Positions 5,514-10,836 of a stretch of 10,836 bases of DNA are shown here, piece after piece. A model generated the notes under the pieces. The model saw nothing but the letters and a program-made list of their open reading frames with translations. It made no database searches and was not told where the DNA came from. Positions within the stretch are counted from its first letter, which is position 1. Each line of letters starts with the position of its first letter. The position numbers were made by a program, and so were the translations under genes. The stretch comes from Anaerolineaceae bacterium (GTDB lineage Bacteria; Chloroflexota; Anaerolineae; Anaerolineales; Anaerolineaceae): NCBI GenBank assembly GCA_028714615.1, contig JAQTMA010000137.1:1-10836 (forward strand). The letters run 5' to 3'.

Positions 5514-6167
5514 GTGAAAGCCGAACAAGTGCTGGAGGAAGTTACCGAGCAGGTGGCAGTCTGCACCAAATGCTCGCTCTACCACTCACGCAAGAAGGCT
5601 GTACCCGGCGAGGGACCTGCCGACAGTGAAATCCTTTTCATCGGTGAGGGCCCTGGTTTCTATGAAAACGAACAGGGGCGGCCTTTCGTGGGTGCGGCCG
5701 GGCAGTTCCTCGAAGAGCTTTTGGGGAGCATTGGCTTGAAACGCAATGACGTCTTCATCACCAATGTGGTAAAATGCCGTCCGCCTGGCAACCGCGACCC
5801 GGAACCAGGAGAGATCGAGACCTGCACGGGTAATTATCTCAACCGCCAGATCGAAGCGATCAACCCGAAGATGATCGTCACCCTGGGCCGCTTCTCGATG
5901 GGGTTGTTCTTACCGGGAGTGAAAATCAGTTCAGTACATGGCAGGCCGTTCAAGCAAAGTGGGCGAGTGATCGTGCCCATGTTCCACCCGGCAGCGGCGC
6001 TGCACCAACCCTCCCTACGCGATTCGGTCATCGCCGATTTCAAAAAGCTGCCCGGCTTCATCGCACAGATGCAGAAGGTTGAGGTGGAAGCAAAACCCGA
6101 GCCGCCGAAGGGAAACGGCGATCCGGGCCAGGAGAACACAGGCCCGACACAGTTGAGCCTGTTTTGA
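5514..6167 (+). CDS. Family 4 uracil-DNA glycosylase, Fe-S, with C-terminal clamp-binding-like motif
   Basis: This 217-aa DNA repair enzyme removes uracil from DNA. The four cysteines expected to hold the [4Fe-4S] cluster are C17 and C20 (CTKC), C88 (VKCRPPGNRDP) and C104 (ETC). Motif A is GEGPGFYENEQGRPFVG (44-60) and the second active-site motif is HPAAAL (158-163), with H158 at the usual position. The catalytic domain ends near residue 184. A Pro/Gly/Glu/Lys-rich linker of about 28 residues follows, and the protein ends QLSLF (213-217). QLSLF exactly fits the bacterial beta-sliding-clamp-binding pentapeptide QL(S/D)LF, so recruitment to the replication clamp is likely but inferred. GTG 5514 is supported by AGGAGGT. 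The next gene begins 12 bp downstream, so udg may be co-transcribed with the polysaccharide genes. Confidence 0.93.
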   Translation: MKAEQVLEEVTEQVAVCTKCSLYHSRKKAVPGEGPADSEILFIGEGPGFYENEQGRPFVGAAGQFLEELLGSIGLKRNDVFITNVVKCRPPGNRDPEPGEIETCTGNYLNRQIEAINPKMIVTLGRFSMGLFLPGVKISSVHGRPFKQSGRVIVPMFHPAAALHQPSLRDSVIADFKKLPGFIAQMQKVEVEAKPEPPKGNGDPGQENTGPTQLSLF

Positions 6168-6179
6168 TAAAGGAAACAT

Positions 6180-7499
6180 ATGCAAACCACGCAACATTTA
6201 TTGCTCAAGCGCATTGAAGACCGTAGCGCCAAGATCGCCATCATCGGATTGGGCTACGTTGGCTTGCCGTTGGCTACGGTGTTCGCCGAAGCCGGTTTCA
6301 ACGTGACAGGCATCGATCTGGATGCGCGTAAAGTAGCCAGCCTGAGAGAGGGAAAGAGCTACGTGTTGGACGTGACCTCCTCGCATTTACGCAGCCTGGT
6401 TGACAATGGAAGCCTGGTTGCTACGACAGAATTTAGCGCCCTGGCTCAAGCAGACGCTGTCAGTATCTGCGTGCCCACCCCGTTGCGCAAGACGGGAGAC
6501 CCCGACCTGTCCTTTATCCTCTCGGCTACTGAATCACTGGCGAGTTATGTACACCCCGGGATGGTCATCGTGCTGGAATCCAGCACTTACCCCGGTACCA
6601 CCCGCGAGCTTATGCTGACCCGCTTGAGCGAGGCCAGCGGATTGCAAGCTGGCGAAGACTTCTTCCTGGCTTTTTCCCCCGAACGGGTGGACCCCGGTCG
6701 CAAAGACTGGACCACGATCAATACTCCCAAGGTAGTGGGCGGCATCACCCCTGCTTGCGGCGAAGTGGCGGCGGCCTGGTACCGGCAAGCCCTCAAAACG
6801 GTCATCCCGGTTTCCTCGGCGGAAGTGGCGGAAATGACCAAGCTGCTTGAGAACACCTTCCGCATGATCAACATCGGCATGGTCAACGAGTTGGCTATCA
6901 TTTGTAACCGGCTAGGCGTGGACGTGTGGGAGGTCATCGAAGCCGCCGCCACCAAGCCTTTCGGTTTCATGAAGTTCACTCCCGGCCCGGGGTTGGGGGG
7001 CCATTGCATCCCTATCGACCCGTTGTATCTCTCCTGGAAGCTCAAGTCGCTCAATTACAACGCCCGCTTCATTGAGCTGGCCTCCGAGATCAACACCAAC
7101 ATGCCGCGCTTTGTGGTGGGCAAGGTGCAAGACGCGCTCAACGAGCGCGAAAAGCCCTTGAAGAGCTCGCAAGTGCTTGTGTTGGGAGCGGCCTACAAGC
7201 CCGATATCGATGATCTGAGGGAGAGCCCGGCTTTAGATGTCATCCACCTCTTGCAGCAAAAGGGGGCGAAGGTGAGCTACCACGACCCCTACATCCCTCA
7301 CCTGGACCACAACGGCTGGCAGTTGGACTGCGTGCCCGACCTGATGGATGGGGTGCGATCTGCCGACTGCGTGGTGATCATCACCAACCACGCCAGCTAC
7401 GACTACCCGGCGTTGCTGGAGAGCGCCAACCTGATCGTCGATACGCGTAACGCCCTGGGCAAGCTGGGTTGGCAGAATCCCAAGGTGGTGAGGTTGTAG
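6180..7499 (+). CDS. UDP-N-acetyl-hexosamine 6-dehydrogenase, WbpA type
   Basis: This 439-aa nucleotide-sugar dehydrogenase performs the two-step NAD-dependent oxidation of C6 to a carboxylate. The N-terminal Rossmann motif is GLGYVGLPLA (23-32), with D46 ending the second strand as the usual NAD ribose ligand. CVPTPL (97-102), ESSTYPGTT (133-141) and FSPERVDPG (165-173) are family motifs. EMTKLLENTFRMINIGMVNELA (218-239) holds K221 and N225. The catalytic cysteine is C276 in GPGLGGHCIPIDP (269-281). This HCIPIDP form is typical of UDP-GlcNAc/UDP-ManNAc dehydrogenases, whereas UDP-glucose dehydrogenases have GSCFPKD. The C-terminal domain has GAAYKPDIDDLRESPA. The ATG has AAGGAAA upstream. 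The likely product is UDP-GlcNAcA, an inference from motif type. The stop overlaps the next start by 1 nt. Confidence 0.92.
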   Translation: MQTTQHLLLKRIEDRSAKIAIIGLGYVGLPLATVFAEAGFNVTGIDLDARKVASLREGKSYVLDVTSSHLRSLVDNGSLVATTEFSALAQADAVSICVPTPLRKTGDPDLSFILSATESLASYVHPGMVIVLESSTYPGTTRELMLTRLSEASGLQAGEDFFLAFSPERVDPGRKDWTTINTPKVVGGITPACGEVAAAWYRQALKTVIPVSSAEVAEMTKLLENTFRMINIGMVNELAIICNRLGVDVWEVIEAAATKPFGFMKFTPGPGLGGHCIPIDPLYLSWKLKSLNYNARFIELASEINTNMPRFVVGKVQDALNEREKPLKSSQVLVLGAAYKPDIDDLRESPALDVIHLLQQKGAKVSYHDPYIPHLDHNGWQLDCVPDLMDGVRSADCVVIITNHASYDYPALLESANLIVDTRNALGKLGWQNPKVVRL

Positions 7500-8476
7500 T
7501 GGCCCACTATCTGGTCACCGGGGCAGCCGGCTTCATTGGCGCGCGAGTCAGCCACATGCTCATCGCGCAAGGGCATCGTGTGTCCGGCGTGGATAACCTT
7601 AACGACGCCTACGACGTGCGCATGAAGCAGTACCGCCTGCAGCAGCTCCTGCCGCTGCCAGACTTTCGCTTTGAGAGGCTAGACATTTCCCACCGTGAAG
7701 AAGTGGCTACCCTGGGGACAAAGATGGGTCGCGTAGACGCAGTCATTAACCTGGCTGCCCGGGCGGGGGTACGCGCCAGCGTCGAGAACCCGTGGGCTTT
7801 CCTGGAAACCAACACCACCGGCACCCTCAACCTGCTCGAATTGTGCCGCACCCAATCCATCCCCAAATTCGTACTGGCTTCCACCTCCAGCATCTACGGG
7901 GTCGACGCTCCTCAACCTACCCCCGAAACAGCCGATAGCTCGCATCCCCTGCAGCCCTACGCCGCCAGCAAGAAAGCTGCCGAAACGCTGGCGTACGCTT
8001 ACCACTCCCTGTACGACCTGGATGTGACAGTTGTGCGTTACTTCACCGTCTACGGCCCCGCCGGGCGCCCGGATATGGTCATGTTTCGCTTCACCCAGTG
8101 GATTGCAGAGCAGCGCCCGGTTGAGCTGAATGGGGATGGGTCACAATCCCGAGGCTTTACCTACGTGGACGACATCGCCCGCGGCACCATTCTGGGTCTG
8201 CAACCTCTGCGCTATGAGATCGTCAACCTGGGCGGGCACGAGGCCATCACCATCAACCAACTCATCACCATGTTGGAGCAGCGCCTGGGGAAAAAAGCCT
8301 GCATCGAGACCCGGCCTTTCCCGAAGGCGGATATGCTCGGCAACCTGGCTGACGTGAGCAAAGCCCGCCAACTGCTGGGTTGGCAGCCGCAGGTCGGGTT
8401 GGAAGAGGGTGTGACCGCCCTGGTGGATTGGTATCTCGCTGAGCGAGCCTGGGCCTGCCAGATCCGCACGGACTAA
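7499..8476 (+). CDS. UDP-glucuronate 4-epimerase-like SDR (predicted UDP-hexuronic acid C4 epimerase)
   Basis: This 325-aa extended short-chain dehydrogenase has an NAD-binding TGAAGFIG (7-14), NLAARAGVR (84-92), the catalytic Ser region ASTSSIYG (127-134) and Y154-AAS-K158. YFTVYGPAGRPDMVMFRFT (181-199) is the hallmark of UDP-glucuronate 4-epimerases (GAE/CapI/LpsL group), as is the DAYDVRMKQYRL region (37-48). The preceding gene is a WbpA-type dehydrogenase, so the substrate here may be UDP-GlcNAcA, epimerised to UDP-GalNAcA as by WbpP-like enzymes; sequence alone does not decide. GTG 7499 is chosen: it overlaps the upstream TAG by one base, has GAGG 5 nt before it, and places the Rossmann motif at the usual distance. 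A TTG at 7469 would add ten residues inside the previous gene. Confidence 0.9.
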   Translation: MAHYLVTGAAGFIGARVSHMLIAQGHRVSGVDNLNDAYDVRMKQYRLQQLLPLPDFRFERLDISHREEVATLGTKMGRVDAVINLAARAGVRASVENPWAFLETNTTGTLNLLELCRTQSIPKFVLASTSSIYGVDAPQPTPETADSSHPLQPYAASKKAAETLAYAYHSLYDLDVTVVRYFTVYGPAGRPDMVMFRFTQWIAEQRPVELNGDGSQSRGFTYVDDIARGTILGLQPLRYEIVNLGGHEAITINQLITMLEQRLGKKACIETRPFPKADMLGNLADVSKARQLLGWQPQVGLEEGVTALVDWYLAERAWACQIRTD

Positions 8477-9879
8477 TGAAACCTTCGGAAACCGCTCTGT
8501 CATGGATGCAAGACCGTTTGCTGCGCAGGGTACTGCGCAATTCCAGCTACCTGTTCATTAGCAACGTGATCAGCACGATCATGGTTATCATGACCACCCG
8601 CTTGCTGGGCGTCTCGGCCTTCGGCGAGCTGGGGGTCATTACCGTATTCGTCTCGAACGTCAACCGCCTGCTTTCCTTTCGCATGGCGGACGTGGTGGTG
8701 CGCTACATGGGCGAGTACATAGCACGCAAGGAATACGACCGCGCAGCCGCCCTGGTCAAAGCGGCCGGGCTGATTGAGGCGGTCACCTCGCTGGCTGCTT
8801 ACGCTGTCCTAGCGTTACTCGCACCGTTAGGCGCAAGGTTATTTATCAAAGACGTGACGGCCACCTCGCTCATCCTGATTTACGGGTTTTCCATTATCGG
8901 CAACATCACCAACGAGACGGCCACCGGCGTGTTGCAGGTAACCAACCATTACCGCAGCCAGGCGCTGATCAACCTCGTGCAGACCTTCCTGGTTGCGGGG
9001 GTGATCGGGTATGCCTATTTTGCGAAGGCGGGCTTGATGACGGTGCTGGTGGCTTACTTGTTGGGGAAGATGGTCCTGGGGCTCGGTCCGGTGGGGGTTG
9101 CGCTCTACCACCTCAATAAGCTGCTGGGCAAGGACTGGTGGCGCGCCTCTTTTGATTTACTTCCGCCGCGCAGGGAGCTGATGCGTTTCGGCATCACGAC
9201 CAATTTGAGCGGCACGCTTAACCTGGTGGTGCGCGATAGTGAAGAGTTATGGATTGGATACTTCTTAAGCACAATGCAAGTAGGTTATTTCAAAGCGGCC
9301 AAGGCGCTCATCCAAATGGTGGTCATGCCGATCACCCCCTTTGTCAACACCACCTACCCGGAGTTGAACCGGGCAATCGTCACCCGGCAGTGGGAGAAGT
9401 TACGCAGCTTGCTGCGGCGCATTTCCCTGGTGGCGGCTGCCTGGACCGGGGCTGTTGGGATCGGCTTGATTCTGGTTGGCCGGCAAGTTATCTTCCAACC
9501 CTGGGTCATCTTTGGATGGCCGGTCATCCTATTCGACAAAGCCTTCTCCCCATTAAAAGCCACCTTCTTACCGGCTTTCCCGGTATTGATGGTGCTATTG
9601 ATTGGCTATGGCGTCGCCAATATCCTCTTCTGGAATCGTTCATTACTCCTGGCCTTAGGGCAGCCTGGTTATGCTCTGCGGGTGACCCTTTGGACGACTG
9701 TCGCAAAAGTGACCGGCACGCTGATATTCGTCCCGTTGGCCGGAGCAAATGGCTACATCGTCGAAGCCTGGTTGCTCTCCGGTTATTTTGTCCTGTCGGT
9801 TGGTTTGATGGTGTGGCGTGGATTGAATGAAGTTGCGCGGGTGGGAGCGCTTGGGACTGCCCAGGGGGTAGCGGATTGA
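8476..9879 (+). CDS. Wzx-type polysaccharide flippase (MOP superfamily)
   Basis: This 467-aa integral membrane protein has about 12-14 hydrophobic segments, for example near 24-44, 51-67, 96-119, 130-145, 166-184, 187-211, 315-340, 366-388, 404-422 and 430-447. The segment MQVGYFKAAKALIQMVVMPI then TPFVNTTYPELNRAI (267-301) matches the conserved middle of polysaccharide exporters, where YPEL follows a transmembrane helix. LLIGYGVANILFWNRSLLLALGQPGYALRV (374-403) is also typical. Its expected role is to move lipid-linked oligosaccharide across the cytoplasmic membrane. The ATG overlaps the epimerase stop by one base (TAATG), with no obvious Shine-Dalgarno, so it probably relies on coupling. 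Residues 340-365, rich in Trp/Phe/Pro, look longer than I expect for this loop in the family. Substrate is unknown. Confidence 0.9.
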   Translation: MKPSETALSWMQDRLLRRVLRNSSYLFISNVISTIMVIMTTRLLGVSAFGELGVITVFVSNVNRLLSFRMADVVVRYMGEYIARKEYDRAAALVKAAGLIEAVTSLAAYAVLALLAPLGARLFIKDVTATSLILIYGFSIIGNITNETATGVLQVTNHYRSQALINLVQTFLVAGVIGYAYFAKAGLMTVLVAYLLGKMVLGLGPVGVALYHLNKLLGKDWWRASFDLLPPRRELMRFGITTNLSGTLNLVVRDSEELWIGYFLSTMQVGYFKAAKALIQMVVMPITPFVNTTYPELNRAIVTRQWEKLRSLLRRISLVAAAWTGAVGIGLILVGRQVIFQPWVIFGWPVILFDKAFSPLKATFLPAFPVLMVLLIGYGVANILFWNRSLLLALGQPGYALRVTLWTTVAKVTGTLIFVPLAGANGYIVEAWLLSGYFVLSVGLMVWRGLNEVARVGALGTAQGVAD

Positions 9880-10836
9880 AGATCACTTGCATCGCCGCCT
9901 CGCGAGTGCCATCCAGCACGGCGAACAGCATCCAGGCCATGAAGGTCTGCCATGCATTGGCCGAGCTGGGACATCTGGTCACTCTGCTGCTCCCGGACGG
10001 ACATGCTCCTGGCCCGGATGACCGCGCTGCACGCCAATGGGAAAACCTGAGAGCCCATTATGGTCTGACCACCCCCTTCGACATTACCTGGATCTCTGCT
10101 GCTCCCACCTGGAAGCGTTACGACTTCGCATGGAATGCCGTGCGCGCTGCTCGCAAGCACCATACGGAGCTCGTGTATACCTGGACAGCCCAGGCCAGCC
10201 TGCTGGCGCTTATCCAGGGATTGCCCACCTTGCTTGAGGTGCACGACCGCCTGACCGGGCGTCTCGGTCCCCTTGTTTTCCGGCTTTACCGGCGTTGGCC
10301 AGGGAAGAAGCGCACCCTGGTCATTACCCAGGCTCTGGCGCGGGTGCTGGAGCGCGAATACGGCGGGTCCTTCCCAGCCGGAGAGTTGTGCGTGGCTCCC
10401 AACGGCGTAGACCTGGAACATTATACCGGCCTGCCGGAACCAGGCGCAGCGCGTAAGGCGCTGGGCATGCCGGAAGCCATCACGGCGGTATACACCGGGC
10501 ATTTCTATGCGGGGCGTGGTATGGACGTACTGCTCGGCCTGGCGCTGCGCTATCCCCAGGTATGCTTCTTGTGGGTGGGAGGCCGCTCCGAGGATGTAGA
10601 GCGCTGGCGGCTCCGTTTGAAAAAGGCCGGGCTGAGCAACGTAACCCTGACCGGGTTTGTGGAAAACTACCGCCTGCCGCTCTACCAGGCCGCCGGTGAC
10701 ATCCTGCTGATGCCTTACGAACAGATTATCACCGGGTCGAGCGGCGGTAACTCAGTCGACATTTGCAGCCCGATGAAGATGTTTGATTACCTGGCAGCCG
10801 GGCGCGCCATCATCTCCAGCGACCTGCCGGTCATCC
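9876..10836 (+). CDS. GT4 family glycosyltransferase, C-terminally truncated by window edge
   Basis: The frame runs open from TTG 9876 to the end of the window, 320 codons without a stop. It begins MKITCIAASRVPSSTANSIQ, the N-terminal GT-B strand and acceptor loop, followed by AMKVCHALAELGHLVTLLLP. Further motifs are LLEVHDR, VAPNGVDLEHY (about 173-183), VYTGHFYAGRGMDVLL, VGGRSEDVERW, LTGFVENYRLPLYQAAGDILLMPY and SPMKMFDYLAAG (from about 298). The last replaces the more common EGFGxxxxEAMAxG and is typical of the SPLKxFEYMAxG branch of GT4. It would transfer a sugar from a nucleotide donor to the lipid-linked glycan. TTG is chosen because it overlaps the flippase stop as TTGA and has AGGGGG 7 nt upstream (9863-9868). 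An overlapping 239-codon antisense ORF has no family features. Confidence 0.9.
   Translation, partial: MKITCIAASRVPSSTANSIQAMKVCHALAELGHLVTLLLPDGHAPGPDDRAARQWENLRAHYGLTTPFDITWISAAPTWKRYDFAWNAVRAARKHHTELVYTWTAQASLLALIQGLPTLLEVHDRLTGRLGPLVFRLYRRWPGKKRTLVITQALARVLEREYGGSFPAGELCVAPNGVDLEHYTGLPEPGAARKALGMPEAITAVYTGHFYAGRGMDVLLGLALRYPQVCFLWVGGRSEDVERWRLRLKKAGLSNVTLTGFVENYRLPLYQAAGDILLMPYEQIITGSSGGNSVDICSPMKMFDYLAAGRAIISSDLPVI

Noticed and set aside
9249..9830. 193-codon plus-strand ORF in a second frame of the flippase
   Set aside because: The flippase frame holds the conserved transmembrane and YPEL motifs. The alternative frame is a compositional shadow in GC-rich DNA.
9783..10502. 239-codon minus-strand ORF
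   Set aside because: It runs antisense to the flippase end and the GT4 gene, both of which have clear family motifs. Its own translation resembles no family and has no ribosome site or operon context.

Overview
The gene content and the families present suggest a member of the Chloroflexota, most likely Anaerolineae or a relative. The window has moderately high GC, short overlapping operons, many GTG/TTG starts, a DUF951 protein next to an MGDG-synthase-type glycosyltransferase, and a family 4 Fe-S uracil-DNA glycosylase. This placement is an inference from gene style and was not tested with marker genes.

Layout. Bases 1-1805 hold a minus-strand operon read right to left: a site-2-protease-type M50 membrane metalloprotease, a divergent TyrA-like dehydrogenase that has lost the family's signature histidines, and a GIY-YIG (UPF0213/YhbQ-type) protein cut by the window edge. 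Bases 1806 to about 2141 are a divergent intergenic region with a good minus-strand -10 box and one weak 49-codon ORF. From there everything reads on the plus strand. First come a small zinc-ribbon-like DUF951 protein and an overlapping GT28/MGDG-synthase-like glycosyltransferase (2142-3534). Next is the housekeeping trio tsaE-tsaB-rimI (3656-5342), for tRNA t6A modification and ribosomal protein N-acetylation. A 171-bp AT-rich gap (5343-5513) follows. It is almost filled by an ordered repeat element: four 7-bp units, a core with 9-bp units, then four 7-bp units in the opposite orientation. After it come a family 4 uracil-DNA glycosylase and, 12 bp later, a tightly packed surface-polysaccharide cluster. 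That cluster contains a WbpA-type UDP-HexNAc 6-dehydrogenase, a UDP-glucuronate-4-epimerase-like SDR, a Wzx-type flippase and a GT4 glycosyltransferase cut by the right edge.

How the genes work together. The dehydrogenase and epimerase probably make a UDP-N-acetyl-hexosaminuronic acid and its C4 epimer. The glycosyltransferase would add a sugar to a lipid-linked glycan, and the flippase would export the lipid-linked product. The GT28 enzyme probably makes membrane glycolipids. The last four genes overlap by 1-4 nt and look translationally coupled.

The points most worth a second look are the modular 7-mer/9-mer inverted repeat element, the C-terminal QLSLF motif on the uracil-DNA glycosylase (an exact match to the bacterial beta-clamp-binding pentapeptide), the TyrA-like protein without catalytic histidines, and an extended -10 box placed so that the DUF951 mRNA could be leaderless. 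No clearly new multi-gene defence or mobile system is visible.
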